The notes beneath the pieces were generated by a model that was given only the letters and a program-made list of their open reading frames with translations, searched no databases and was not told where the DNA came from. From Bacillota bacterium (lineage in GTDB: Bacteria; Bacillota; Clostridia; DSM-8532): DNA of 64,000 nt. Positions 27,232-36,524 of the stretch are shown one piece after another. Position numbers and translations under genes: made by a program. The DNA is taken from NCBI GenBank assembly GCA_023415205.1, contig JAEZLR010000007.1, positions 1 through 64,000 on the forward strand. Reading direction: 5' to 3'. How positions within the stretch are numbered: position 1 is the stretch's first letter; every line of letters starts with the position of its first letter.

Positions 27232-27831
27232 TTACTTATAGAGTCCGTTTTCATAAATGTAGGCTTCTACTGCGGGAGGAACATAATACTTTATGGTCAG
27301 TCCCTTCCTCACCCGCTCCCTGATTTCGGTAGAGGAATAATTCATGGCTTGATGGCTAGACTTTAAAATACGTGCCCCATAACACTCCCTTAGTTTAACC
27401 ATGGTTTTGGTCACCCTGCTTTCTAAAGTGTCAGGCCTTGAGGCCACAATCAGAGTAGCCAGGGAGAGTATTCCCGCCGGATTCTTCCAGGATTCCAGCT
27501 GAACCAGTGAGTCCGCCCCAATAATAAGTCCCAGCTCTTGCTGAGAACCATAAAGGGTTTTAAGTGTCTCAAGGGTATCCACAGTATAGGAGACACCTTC
27601 ACGATTAAGCTCAAGATCACTGGCCATAAAATGGGGGTTGTCCGATATGGCTAAACACACCATCTCAAACCGGTTTTTGGCCTCAACAACCTGGCTGTTG
27701 TCCTTATGGGGTGGCTGTTTAGCGGGCATAAAAACTATTTTATCTAAATGGAACTCTTCCCAAATCCGTTCACACATCAAAAGATGCCCATAATGGATTG
27801 GACTGAAGGTTCCACCCATTAAACCAATCAC
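27232..27831 (-). CDS. nadD: Nicotinate-nucleotide adenylyltransferase
   Basis: About 199 residues. The nucleotidyltransferase motif GGTFSPIHYGHLL at the N terminus and SSTEIRERVR near the C terminus are diagnostic. It adenylylates nicotinate mononucleotide in NAD synthesis. I place the start at a GTG (27831) because AGGAGG lies 6 bases before it, overlapping the stop of the upstream yccF gene. The open frame reaches 27921, but that extension is not family-like and overlaps yccF. Confidence 0.93.
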   Translation of the reverse strand: MIGLMGGTFSPIHYGHLLMCERIWEEFHLDKIVFMPAKQPPHKDNSQVVEAKNRFEMVCLAISDNPHFMASDLELNREGVSYTVDTLETLKTLYGSQQELGLIIGADSLVQLESWKNPAGILSLATLIVASRPDTLESRVTKTMVKLRECYGARILKSSHQAMNYSSTEIRERVRKGLTIKYYVPPAVEAYIYENGLYK

Positions 27832-27841
27832 ATGAAGCCTC

Positions 27842-28219
27842 CTAGATCCAGCTCTTGGTATAAATTCGTGCACCGAAGGGAACCAAAGAGAGCTTTGCCA
27901 GCTTAAAATGCTGCTTTCCAAAAGGTATGCCTATAATGGTTATGCTGAAAAACAGGCCGAAGAAAAAATGAATAACCGCTAGCTCCCAGCCGAGGATTAC
28001 AATCCAGAGAATGTTTCCCAAAAATCCTCCGAGACCAAATCCTCCCACTTCCACATCCCTTCCGAAGGGCCACAGGACAAAGGAAGCGATTTTAAAGCAC
28101 TGTATCCCGAAAGGAATACCCACAAAGGTGATACAGCAAAGAAAACCTGCAACAAACCATACTATGGCAGAAATAATACCACCTAATGCAAACCAAATAA
28201 GATTACCCAACAAGTGCAC
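27842..28219 (-). CDS. YccF-domain inner membrane protein
   Basis: 125 residues consisting of two repeats of a hydrophobic domain (each with FGLFFSITIIGIPFG or FLCCITFVGIPFG), a pattern of the YccF family. Function is unknown. It is the gene immediately before nadD and its stop region contains the nadD ribosome binding site, so the two are coupled. Confidence 0.8.
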   Translation of the reverse strand: MHLLGNLIWFALGGIISAIVWFVAGFLCCITFVGIPFGIQCFKIASFVLWPFGRDVEVGGFGLGGFLGNILWIVILGWELAVIHFFFGLFFSITIIGIPFGKQHFKLAKLSLVPFGARIYTKSWI

Positions 28220-28304
28220 TTAAAACCAACCACCTTTCCATCCTTCAATATCAAGCAATAAACGCGAATGCCCATCCATATAAAGGACAGGCATCTTGCA
28301 TTTA

Positions 28305-28517
28305 TTATTTAACCTTATACCCCGCGTCTTCAATCGTCCCTTTAAGAGTATCAATATCCATTCTCTCTTGGTCGAATTCAACGGCGATACGCTTGGATTG
28401 AATATCCACGATTACTTCATATACACCGTTAAGTTGGGTTAATGCTGATTTGATGGATTGCGCACAATGGTCACAAGCCATTCCCTCAACAACAAATGCA
28501 ATATGCTGATTTGTCAT
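28305..28517 (-). CDS. Heavy-metal-associated (CopZ-like) small protein
   Basis: 70 residues with a single HMA domain. The metal-binding GMACDHC motif is at about residues 12-18, and the rest follows the ferredoxin-like beta-alpha-beta pattern. Such proteins carry copper(I) or other soft metals to a P-type ATPase, but none is adjacent. An independent short gene. Confidence 0.85.
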   Translation of the reverse strand: MTNQHIAFVVEGMACDHCAQSIKSALTQLNGVYEVIVDIQSKRIAVEFDQERMDIDTLKGTIEDAGYKVK

Positions 28518-28616
28518 CCAATCACCTCACAAAGTAGTCAAAAAGATTATATAATATTGCGTTACCCTGTGTCTATTAAAATATGTCTACTCTTTTGATG
28601 ATTTTATTAGCACTTT

Positions 28617-29540
28617 TCACTGTTGCCTCAACTTTTCGAGGAGGGTTTGAAAGTAAGCAGGAAGGGGCGCTTCAAAATTCATGGGTTCAAGGGTTTTAGG
28701 GTGAACCAACTTGAGCCATCGGGCATGTAGAACCTGCCCGTCGGTATTCATCAAGGGGCAGTCTCTTCCGTATACGGGGTCCCCACAAACCGGATGCCCT
28801 ATGGAAGCCATATGAACACGTATTTGATGGGTTCTTCCTGTTTCGAGCCTGAGCCTTAGATGGGTATAGCCCTTGAAACGCTCTAAAACCTCATAATGAG
28901 TCACTGCCGGCTTCCCCTTGAGCGGATTCACAGCCATCTTTTTTCGCTGAGTAGGATGCCTTCCGATGGGGGCCGATATTCTCCCCGAATCCTCCTTAAA
29001 GCCTCCCTCCACAATAGCCTCATAGGTGCGTAGGATTTGATGGTCTTTAAGCTGCTCGGATAAAAACAGATGGGCTTCATTATTCTTGGCCACTACCAGC
29101 AATCCGGTGGTATCCTTGTCAATTCTGTGAACGATACCCGGTCTGATGACCCCATTTATATCTGAAAGAGACTCCTTACAATGGCTTAATAAGGCATTGA
29201 CCAATGTTCCCTGCCAATTGCCTGCAGCGGGATGAACCACCATATCCTTTGCCTTGTTAATCACAATAATATCTTGATCTTCATAAATAACATCCAGGGG
29301 GATATCCTCCGGTTCCAAGGACAGCGGAACGGGCTCGGGCCTTTCAACCGTAATATGCATACCCACCTTAAGCTTCAGCCCGCTTTTAAGTGCATGTCCC
29401 TTTACAGAAACCCGGTTTTCCTCTATGAGCTTTTGAATAAAGCTCCTGGTGGCATTCTCCATTTTGGAAACCAAAAAGGTGTCCAGACGTTGCCCCTCAT
29501 CCCCTTTTTCAACAATGAACTCAAGGTCGTTATTATCCAT
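28617..29540 (-). CDS. rluD: Pseudouridine synthase of the RluD family
   Basis: 307 residues. An N-terminal S4 RNA-binding domain (about 15-70, RLDTFLVSKMENATRSFIQKLI) is followed by the catalytic domain with HRIDKDTTG, containing the catalytic aspartate. It isomerises uridines in large-subunit rRNA; the precise sites are not read. It overlaps lspA by 8 bases; the lspA-rluD order is common in Firmicutes. Confidence 0.92.
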   Translation of the reverse strand: MDNNDLEFIVEKGDEGQRLDTFLVSKMENATRSFIQKLIEENRVSVKGHALKSGLKLKVGMHITVERPEPVPLSLEPEDIPLDVIYEDQDIIVINKAKDMVVHPAAGNWQGTLVNALLSHCKESLSDINGVIRPGIVHRIDKDTTGLLVVAKNNEAHLFLSEQLKDHQILRTYEAIVEGGFKEDSGRISAPIGRHPTQRKKMAVNPLKGKPAVTHYEVLERFKGYTHLRLRLETGRTHQIRVHMASIGHPVCGDPVYGRDCPLMNTDGQVLHARWLKLVHPKTLEPMNFEAPLPAYFQTLLEKLRQQ

Positions 29541-30006
29541 CGGAATTCTTGACTTCCTTTGCAGGCTCTTTATAAATAAAGAGAAGGTAGATCATTAGAA
29601 CGATGACCCCGCAAGTCACACAAATATCAGCCACATTGAATATGGGAAAGTCATAACCCAAGGGATAAAAATGAAGGAAATCAACAACAAATCCACGGAG
29701 CGCACGATCAATCAGGTTACCTGCAGCACCTGCCAGCAAAAGGGCCAGAGAGGCTCTCAGAACCCAGTGTTTGTGTTGAGTAAAGTACCAAATCATTCCT
29801 GCTATGGCGACAAGCGTAAGGATAATAAACCCCCATCTGAAGTTCTGTAGAATACCGAAAGCAGCCCCTCGATTTTCAAGATAGGTTAGGTAAAAAAAGT
29901 CCTTAATAATTTCAACCTTCTGATATTGTGCCTGATAGGTGAAGAAAAACCATTTGGTCCATTGATCCAATCCAATCAGGACAGCGATTAAAAGGGCCCA
30001 AAGCAT
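29533..30006 (-). CDS. lspA: Lipoprotein signal peptidase (signal peptidase II)
   Basis: 157 residues with four transmembrane helices. The aspartic-protease motifs NRGAAFG, GAAGNLIDRALRG and FNVADICVTCG hold the two catalytic aspartates. It cleaves prolipoproteins such as PotD and the sugar-binding lipoprotein at 54353 after lipid attachment. It is coupled to rluD. Confidence 0.95.
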   Translation of the reverse strand: MLWALLIAVLIGLDQWTKWFFFTYQAQYQKVEIIKDFFYLTYLENRGAAFGILQNFRWGFIILTLVAIAGMIWYFTQHKHWVLRASLALLLAGAAGNLIDRALRGFVVDFLHFYPLGYDFPIFNVADICVTCGVIVLMIYLLFIYKEPAKEVKNSDG

Positions 30007-30036
30007 AAAACAAGCTCCTTAAGTTATATTTATCAT

Positions 30037-31722
30037 TTACTCTACTGTAACACCATTAAAGTAATGCATCAAGATTTTATCGTAAGTATACCCGATCTTG
30101 GCAAATCCCTTTGCACCTTCCTGGCTCATTCCTACCCCGTGGCCCCAACCTTTGCCTATTAATACAAAAGTACCGCTTTGCACCGTACCGGAAATGATGG
30201 CAGAGTTGTCGGCACCAACCACCTTCAGTGGCCCATTGGCACTTAAAACCTCCGAGGTTCCCATGGAGCTTATGGCCTTGGTACCATATACATTGACGGA
30301 GGACTGACCCTCTGCTGATACAACCGATACCAGGCTGTTTCCCGTAGAGGAGGCTCCCCCCGAGTTAATGGTGAACATACGGCTGGGTAGATAACCATTT
30401 TCTCCTAATATCATCCGGATATTTTCCCTCTGATAAGTGATGGATCCATTGGTGCCTGTAATTTTCAGCTTGTTAACCCTTCCTGCGGGTGAGTATTCCT
30501 CCACTGTCATAGAGACAATATCCCCTATATCCACTCCGCTTGTGAATAGCTTCCTTTTGATATCAGCCGCAGTAAAGGTTCTGGACCAGCTATAGTTATA
30601 GGAATTACCTGCTTCGTAAGGGTCGAGAACACTTTTCAAATAAGGCAAATCGGTTCCCCATACATTGATATTGTCTTCGGTCATTCCTCCGCTTGAGCTG
30701 AAATAGAATACAGAAGCTAAACTCCCATTATATAGAATCTTCTTCCCCCTTGTATCATCCACCGCCTGGTTGGTTGTGGCTTGTTCGCTGTCAAAGCCTG
30801 CATAAACCTGATTATCAACGGTATTATTCAGGTCGAAATCCCATTTTTTATTCTTGCCCATATTCAAGTAGGTATAGGTGCGGGCAGCCACAGCCTGGGC
30901 CTTGAGGGCCTCTATGGGAGAATAGGATTCGATTTCCGCCGGAACCACTCCATAGAGGTATTCTTCAATATTAAGAGTGTTGATCACAGTCATATCGCTG
31001 TCAGAGAAACGTCTGACCTCAATCTCTCCTCGGTATTGCTTTCCATTGACCGAGAGAACCTTGGGGTTATTGGAGGCACCGGGGCGAATCACCAGTTTTA
31101 CGTCTGGAGTTCCTATAATCATCTGAGGCTCAAAATTGGCATTATAAAGGATGATACGAGAGGCTGAAGGAGTAATGATTGAAATGGCCTGGGTGCCTAA
31201 TTTGGAAGAAAGGTTCTGAATATCTCCTCCGGCTTTATCTTGATCGGAATAGAAGCCCGTCCAAACCGCCCACCCATTCTCATAGACAGGATAGGCAATA
31301 ACTCCCGCTTGCTTGATACCATTGGCTATGGTTTGTGCTGAGATAAAATCCGTCACCTTATCCCCAATTTGTATATGGAAGGGCCCGATGGTTTCCCCAT
31401 CAATAGGAATTCCTGCATTAGGATTATACTCTGTTAAGGCTCCGGTAGGGGACTTGACAAAATATGTATCCTTTCTTGCAATAACCTGCTGTCCCCCTGT
31501 TTCTGAATAAAGAAGAGTAAACTGGCCATAGAGGGAATACCCAACCTCCAATTCAGCTTTTGCGCTAAAGGCTACACTGGACACTGAAGAGGTTCCATAA
31601 TATAGCCCCACGCGGACTGTTTCAGGATAGGTCTGAGCCAGAACTGATGTACTGGAAAAAACAAGAATAATTAGACTCAGTATGACAATAACTGAGATCA
31701 GAAGCTGCGATCCCCTTCGCAT
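30037..31722 (-). CDS. SpoIID/LytB domain protein
   Basis: 561 residues. An N-terminal membrane or signal segment (residues 8-28) precedes a beta-rich region and the SpoIID domain, which starts at about 250 (YLYGVVPAEIESYSPIEALKAQAVAARTY) and ends with GWGHGVGMSQEGAKGFA near the C terminus. SpoIID-type proteins are lytic transglycosylases acting on peptidoglycan in sporulation and germination. The protein is longer than SpoIID itself and could be a non-sporulation paralogue. It has its own start region, 30 bases from lspA. Confidence 0.85.
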   Translation of the reverse strand: MRRGSQLLISVIVILSLIILVFSSTSVLAQTYPETVRVGLYYGTSSVSSVAFSAKAELEVGYSLYGQFTLLYSETGGQQVIARKDTYFVKSPTGALTEYNPNAGIPIDGETIGPFHIQIGDKVTDFISAQTIANGIKQAGVIAYPVYENGWAVWTGFYSDQDKAGGDIQNLSSKLGTQAISIITPSASRIILYNANFEPQMIIGTPDVKLVIRPGASNNPKVLSVNGKQYRGEIEVRRFSDSDMTVINTLNIEEYLYGVVPAEIESYSPIEALKAQAVAARTYTYLNMGKNKKWDFDLNNTVDNQVYAGFDSEQATTNQAVDDTRGKKILYNGSLASVFYFSSSGGMTEDNINVWGTDLPYLKSVLDPYEAGNSYNYSWSRTFTAADIKRKLFTSGVDIGDIVSMTVEEYSPAGRVNKLKITGTNGSITYQRENIRMILGENGYLPSRMFTINSGGASSTGNSLVSVVSAEGQSSVNVYGTKAISSMGTSEVLSANGPLKVVGADNSAIISGTVQSGTFVLIGKGWGHGVGMSQEGAKGFAKIGYTYDKILMHYFNGVTVE

Positions 31723-31967
31723 AGACGCACCCCGTTATATCTTTTTCTTTAGTAATGTAAAAAGTAAAAACTTATCCTTATTATACCCAACATTCATGCT
31801 CATGTATAGCTTGCAAAACAATCATCACGTTGATGAAACACGATTGAAACAAAAGTCACACATATACCAAGGTTGCATAGGACTTAAGTCTTAAGGAAGA
31901 TCAGACCTCTGCTTGATAGGCTTTGAAAAAAACTTGACCTATGATTAGAATATAAGGAAGTGATGGA

Positions 31968-32882
31968 ATGAAAGGGTTTTTAAAAAGCCAAAAAGGTTCG
32001 GCCCTGGTCATATTCGGTATGTCCGCCGTGGTATTGATAGGATTTGTCTCACTGGTCACCGATGTGGGGATGTTAACCCTTCACAAGACCAAGCTCTCCC
32101 ATGCGGTGGATGCCGCAGCACTTGCCGGTGCACAGGAGTTAATCTATGACGACCTTTCTCCTGAGTGGAGAGCTACTGAATACCTAGATAAAAATGGATA
32201 TTTAAATGATTCCATTGATGTGAATATTGAAGATGATGGTACCGCTGTCAGAGTTAAGGCCGCTTACGAGGTAAACTTCGGACTGGCCCGTGTTCTGGGC
32301 TTCAGCTCCCAGAAGGTGTGGGCGACCTCCAAGGGAAAGGTGCTTCCTGTCATTGGTGTCAATAATGGGGTCCGGCCCTTTGCGATAGAGAACCAAACCT
32401 TGGATTTCGGGGTTCAATACACCCTCAAGGATGGGGCGGGTGCAGGCAGCTCTGGCAATTACGGGGGAATCTCCCTGGGGGGCAATGGCGCCCGTGTTTA
32501 CTTTAACAATATCGTTGAGGGCTACAATGGAAGGCTTATGGTCGGGGATTTTGTTCAGACCGAGCCCGGTAATATGAGCGGGCCTACCCAGAGCGGTATC
32601 ACCCAGCTCATTGGCCAGTGCACCCATTCTCCCCACTGTACCTTTGAGCATTTTGTCCCTGACTGTCCACGGATTATCACGGTGATCATCGTGGATACCC
32701 TGGATGTCAACGGAAGGGCTTCAGTCAAAATTGACGGCTTTGCCTCCTTCTTTCTGGAGGGCGTTGCAGGCTCAGGCAATCAATCCGAGGTTACAGGCCG
32801 TTTTATCAGAACCGTTACCCAGGGTGAAGTCGGTGAATCACAGACAGACTACGGTCTCTATGGCGTGCGACTGATGGAATAG
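31968..32882 (+). CDS. TadE/TadG-like (Flp pilus assembly) protein
   Basis: 304 residues. The N terminus has the typical KSQKGSALVIFGMSAVVLIGFVSLVTDVG segment followed by HKTKLSHAVDAAALAGAQEL, which matches the TadG N-terminal pattern: a short positively charged leader and one transmembrane anchor, with the rest outside. The remaining region carries no familiar domain and has a Gly-rich part. No other tad gene is near. AAGGAAG lies 7 bases before the ATG. It converges on glpK with 3 bases between stop codons. Confidence 0.7.
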   Translation: MKGFLKSQKGSALVIFGMSAVVLIGFVSLVTDVGMLTLHKTKLSHAVDAAALAGAQELIYDDLSPEWRATEYLDKNGYLNDSIDVNIEDDGTAVRVKAAYEVNFGLARVLGFSSQKVWATSKGKVLPVIGVNNGVRPFAIENQTLDFGVQYTLKDGAGAGSSGNYGGISLGGNGARVYFNNIVEGYNGRLMVGDFVQTEPGNMSGPTQSGITQLIGQCTHSPHCTFEHFVPDCPRIITVIIVDTLDVNGRASVKIDGFASFFLEGVAGSGNQSEVTGRFIRTVTQGEVGESQTDYGLYGVRLME

Positions 32883-32885
32883 GAA

Positions 32886-34373
32886 TCAGGCCCAATTCAT
32901 AGAACGCCTTACAGCCTTTTTCCATCCTTCCATCAATTTCTCTGCCTCTTCCCTTTTCATGGTTGGCCTGAAGAGCTTTTCAATACGATAGTTGCTTTTT
33001 ATCTCCTCTCGGCTCTTCCAGAAGCCCATCCCCAAACCGGCCAGACAAGCTGCTCCAAACGCTGTGGATTCAGTGGTTGTAGGCTTAATCACCTCTATAC
33101 CAAGCAAATCCGCCTGAAACTGCATGAGAAAGTCACTGTTACTAGCTCCACCATCCACCTTCAGCTCTTTAAGGTTGGACCCTAAATCAGAAACCATGGC
33201 GTTAAAAACATCCATGGATTGGTAGGCTATGGATTCCAAGGTGGCACGGACGATATGCTCACGGGTGGTTCCCCTTGTAAGCCCTACCATAGCACCCCTG
33301 GCATACATATCCCAATAGGGCGCACCAAGGCCCGTAAAGGCTGGAACAACATAAACACCTCCCGTGTCGGGTATTTCAGCGGCCATTAAGTCGCACTGTT
33401 GGGCATTATCAATCAGCTTGAGCTCGTCCCTCAGCCATTGTATTGCCGCTCCCGCATTAAAAACGCTTCCTTCCAGCGCATATTCCGTACCCTCTCCGCA
33501 ATCCCAGGCAATGGTGGTTAAAAGATTATGTTGGGACGCCACTGGTTTTCGTCCGGTGTTCATGAGAATAAAGCATCCCGTACCATAGGTATTTTTTGCG
33601 CTTCCTTCATCAAAACAGGCCTGACCAAAGAGGGCCGCTTGTTGATCACCGGCGACACCGCAGATAGGAATGGATACGCCGAACAGCTCGGGGTAAGTCT
33701 CACCAATAAAACCTGAAGAAGGAACCACTTTGGGTAGCATGGCCGGGGGGATATCCAGGAGCGCCAAAAGCTCATCATCCCATCTTAGACTTCGGATATT
33801 ATAAAGCATGGTTCTTGAGGCATTGGAATAATCGGTGACATGGCAGCTTCCCCGGGTGAGATTCCAAATCAGCCAGGTGTCCATCGTTCCAGCGAGAAGC
33901 CTGCCTTCTTTGGCAAGGGCCTTGGCACCCTCAACATGGTCCAGTAACCATTTGATTTTTGTACCAGAGAAATAAGCGTCAATCACCAGCCCTGTCTTAT
34001 CTTTAACGATAGGCTCCCATCCGTCTTCCTTAAGCTTAGTACACAGATCCGAGGATCTTCTGCACTGCCAGCAAATGGCATGGTGAATGGGCTTTCCTGT
34101 TTCACGATCCCAAATGACCACCGTTTCCCGCTGATTGGTAATGCCTATAGCGGCTATTTCCTCCGGTTTAACTCCGGCGGCCTCGATGCAGTCGAAGATC
34201 GTCTCCTTTTGGATATGCCATATCTCAGAAGCATCATGCTCAACCCATCCTGGTAAAGGATAGTACTGTTTTAAGGGTCTGTTTTTGATACAGAGGATGT
34301 CTCCCTGTTTATTGAAAAGCACCGCTCTTGAGCTTGTTGTTCCCTGATCCAGCGACAGGATGTACTTTTTCAT
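32886..34373 (-). CDS. glpK: Glycerol kinase
   Basis: 495 residues, full length for the FGGY kinase GlpK. The start MKKYILSLDQGTTSSRAVLF and the GATIQWLRDELKL-like and TGLGAPYWDMYARGAMVGLTRGT stretches are diagnostic. It phosphorylates glycerol to glycerol 3-phosphate. glpF and glpD are not adjacent. Confidence 0.95.
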   Translation of the reverse strand: MKKYILSLDQGTTSSRAVLFNKQGDILCIKNRPLKQYYPLPGWVEHDASEIWHIQKETIFDCIEAAGVKPEEIAAIGITNQRETVVIWDRETGKPIHHAICWQCRRSSDLCTKLKEDGWEPIVKDKTGLVIDAYFSGTKIKWLLDHVEGAKALAKEGRLLAGTMDTWLIWNLTRGSCHVTDYSNASRTMLYNIRSLRWDDELLALLDIPPAMLPKVVPSSGFIGETYPELFGVSIPICGVAGDQQAALFGQACFDEGSAKNTYGTGCFILMNTGRKPVASQHNLLTTIAWDCGEGTEYALEGSVFNAGAAIQWLRDELKLIDNAQQCDLMAAEIPDTGGVYVVPAFTGLGAPYWDMYARGAMVGLTRGTTREHIVRATLESIAYQSMDVFNAMVSDLGSNLKELKVDGGASNSDFLMQFQADLLGIEVIKPTTTESTAFGAACLAGLGMGFWKSREEIKSNYRIEKLFRPTMKREEAEKLMEGWKKAVRRSMNWA

Positions 34374-34435
34374 GGCTGCTCCTCCTGTAGGGTTGATAGA
34401 TGTTTTTTCTCATTATGTTAAGTACTCTTGATACT

Positions 34436-35239
34436 TTATACCAATGCTTTATTCTTTTTTAAACAAAATCCTGTAACCAAAAGCATCACCAGTATATCCA
34501 TGCTATTTCTCACGGTCATACCTATGAACATATTGGCAAAACAAAAAGCGATGAAATACATAAAAATCGACGATGGAACACCCCAAATAAAAACACTGTA
34601 TTTAGCGGCTCTTGATAGATATGTACCTTCTCCGGCCATGTTCTTTAGGAATACCCAAAGAACTCCCATCAATACGGAGTATATAGGAATGACAATATAA
34701 TCTCCTATTCCGTCAAAGTAGTTACCGAGAAAAAGCCCAAATAGCAGTCTATATAGACCAAAGGTCAAGGCGATGAAACAAATCTCAAAAATATCTCGAC
34801 TACCGACCTTTAGGGGCTTAACATCACTTTCTCTATTGGGAGTTATTAAAAGAGCGACAAGCAAGCAAACGACAACAACCATTCCACCATCCACTAGCCC
34901 CATAAGTAAGGTAGCGACGCTTTGATCAAGCTCCATCATTTCAATAACCCATGTTGCACCCGTAAGCCCGCCAAATAAAATGGCCCGTCTTGCTCTGCTT
35001 CCACTTAGATTTTTCTCATAAACGATGAATATCACTGATATGAGCAAAAAAGCGGTAAAACCCCACAGAATAGTGGTGGCTTTTGCTCCGATACTCTGGG
35101 CCAGTAAAGAAAGTTCCCCCGTTTTTTCGAAATCAACAGGTGTTGTTAAATCATGCAAGACAAAAGTAAGCATTGAGCTTATTATGGAAATCAATACGAC
35201 AAGTGCTCCTTTAGTAACCAGCCTTAACCTATCAACCAT
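34436..35239 (-). CDS. Unknown multi-pass membrane protein under MarR control
   Basis: 267 residues with about eight hydrophobic segments and few charged loops. I see no family I recognise. It lies 22 bases after the MarR-type regulator in the same direction and so is probably its target operon. Function could be transport or membrane defence, but nothing in the sequence says so. Confidence 0.5.
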   Translation of the reverse strand: MVDRLRLVTKGALVVLISIISSMLTFVLHDLTTPVDFEKTGELSLLAQSIGAKATTILWGFTAFLLISVIFIVYEKNLSGSRARRAILFGGLTGATWVIEMMELDQSVATLLMGLVDGGMVVVVCLLVALLITPNRESDVKPLKVGSRDIFEICFIALTFGLYRLLFGLFLGNYFDGIGDYIVIPIYSVLMGVLWVFLKNMAGEGTYLSRAAKYSVFIWGVPSSIFMYFIAFCFANMFIGMTVRNSMDILVMLLVTGFCLKKNKALV

Positions 35240-35261
35240 TGCCCTCTCTCCTATCTCTTTT

Positions 35262-35711
35262 TTATGATAAGTCCATCAAATTTTTATCCATCTTCCTTAG
35301 GGTTGTCAATGCGCTTTCCAATTCGTTGGGAGCTACTCCGGCAAACAAAATGTTCAAAAATTCCTGTGCCTTTTCATCGTATTGGTCTAATAAGGCCTTA
35401 CATTTTTCTGTCATTTTAATACGCATCTTCCGCTTATCAGATCCATCATTTATTATCTCAACGATATTGTGCTTTTCTAATTTTAAGATGATTTGTTTTA
35501 TATTCTGATATGAACTTCCAGCTACGTCCGATAATTCTTTCAATGTGGGTTGATAGTTACCAAATAATTGCAATACGAGAACGACAAAAAACTGCTTTAG
35601 GGTCATTTCTTTATAAAACCTATCGCCCATGCGCTGTATTTTGTTTTGCAATGCAAAAAAAGTCCCGAAAAACAATTGTTGATTATTAAATCCCGTTAGG
35701 TCCAATGGCAT
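35262..35711 (-). CDS. MarR-family transcriptional regulator
   Basis: 149 residues with a winged-helix layout. Helices with PTLKELSDVAGSSYQNIKQIILKLEKHNIVEI (recognition region) and the wing NDGSDKRKMRIKMTEKC are typical of MarR. Two perfect palindromes in its promoter at 35728-35747 and 35752-35771 are the likely operators, so autoregulation is expected. It leads a two-gene operon with an unknown membrane protein. Confidence 0.85.
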   Translation of the reverse strand: MPLDLTGFNNQQLFFGTFFALQNKIQRMGDRFYKEMTLKQFFVVLVLQLFGNYQPTLKELSDVAGSSYQNIKQIILKLEKHNIVEIINDGSDKRKMRIKMTEKCKALLDQYDEKAQEFLNILFAGVAPNELESALTTLRKMDKNLMDLS

Positions 35712-35727
35712 GATGACTCCTCCAAAA

Positions 35728-35784
35728 ATACATAATAGGTTATGTATTATAATACATAATATATTATGTATTCACAGTTGTCAA
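35728..35784 (-). promoter_or_regulatory. MarR operon promoter with two perfect palindromic operators
   Basis: On the minus strand a consensus promoter TTGACA (35779-35784), 17 bases, TATTAT (35756-35761). Two copies of ATACATAA-N4-TTATGTAT, at 35728-35747 and 35752-35771, overlap the -10 region and the start. Centres are 24 bases apart. These are the likely sites for the MarR protein encoded just downstream. Confidence 0.85.
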
Positions 35785-35900
35785 TTCAACCCGTGCTCAT
35801 TTAACTAAAAAGAGGATGATATAGAAAAATTCATCCCTCGGTTATATTTTCCTTTTAACCCGTAAAAAATAGAGACATCATTTCAGACATGGAGGAAAAT

Positions 35901-36497
35901 ATGAAACGACTAGAAGGATCAGAAACAGCGATAAATTTAATGCGTGCCTTTGCGGGCGAATCCCAGGCGCGAAATCGTTACTATTTTGGAGCCGGTGTTG
36001 CTGAAAAGGAAGGCTACCGACAGATCAAGGATATTTTTATTCTCACGGCTGAGAATGAACGTGCTCATGCCAAGGTTTTCTATAATCTCATCTGTGAAGG
36101 CTTTCAGGGAAAGCTCCCCATTAACCTGAACATTTCAGCCGGCTACCCGGTGGTTGGAGGAAATACCGCTGATCACTTACAGGGTGGTGTTCATGGAGAA
36201 CACGAGGAATGGAGCGAGATATATCCTACCTTTGGAAGAATCGCTGAACAGGAAGGCTATCCCGAGGTATCCACAGCCTTCAAACTCATTTCAACCATTG
36301 AAAAGCACCATGAGGAGAGGTTCGGTAGATTTCTTGAAAACGTTCAGAATATGACGATTTTTAAGAAAGCAGAGACAGTTCAATGGTACTGTGCCAATTG
36401 TGGTTATATTCACGAAGGCACTGAAGCGCCTACTATCTGCCCAGCTTGTAAGCATCCTCAGGGTTATTTCCAGGTTTACTCGGAATTTAGATTATAA
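35901..36497 (+). CDS. Rubrerythrin
   Basis: About 198 residues. The ferritin-like four-helix domain holds paired ExxH/E ligands for a di-iron site (AGESQARNRYY, ENERAHAKVF, STIEKHHEERF). A C-terminal rubredoxin domain (CANCGYIHEGTEAPTICPACKHPQ) binds one iron. It reduces peroxide in anaerobes. I place the start at 35901, since GGAGG is 5 bases upstream; the ATG at 35889 overlaps that GGAGG. Confidence 0.93.
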   Translation: MKRLEGSETAINLMRAFAGESQARNRYYFGAGVAEKEGYRQIKDIFILTAENERAHAKVFYNLICEGFQGKLPINLNISAGYPVVGGNTADHLQGGVHGEHEEWSEIYPTFGRIAEQEGYPEVSTAFKLISTIEKHHEERFGRFLENVQNMTIFKKAETVQWYCANCGYIHEGTEAPTICPACKHPQGYFQVYSEFRL

Positions 36498-36524
36498 TCA
36501 CTATAGATTCTGGCGACAAGCTTT

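Noticed and set aside
27831..27921. Longer start for nadD at 27921
   Set aside because: It overlaps yccF and lacks a ribosome binding site; the GTG at 27831 has AGGAGG.
31923..31951. Promoter TTGAAA-N17-TAGAAT just before the TadG-like gene
   Set aside because: The transcription start would fall inside the ribosome binding site, so it is unlikely to serve this gene.
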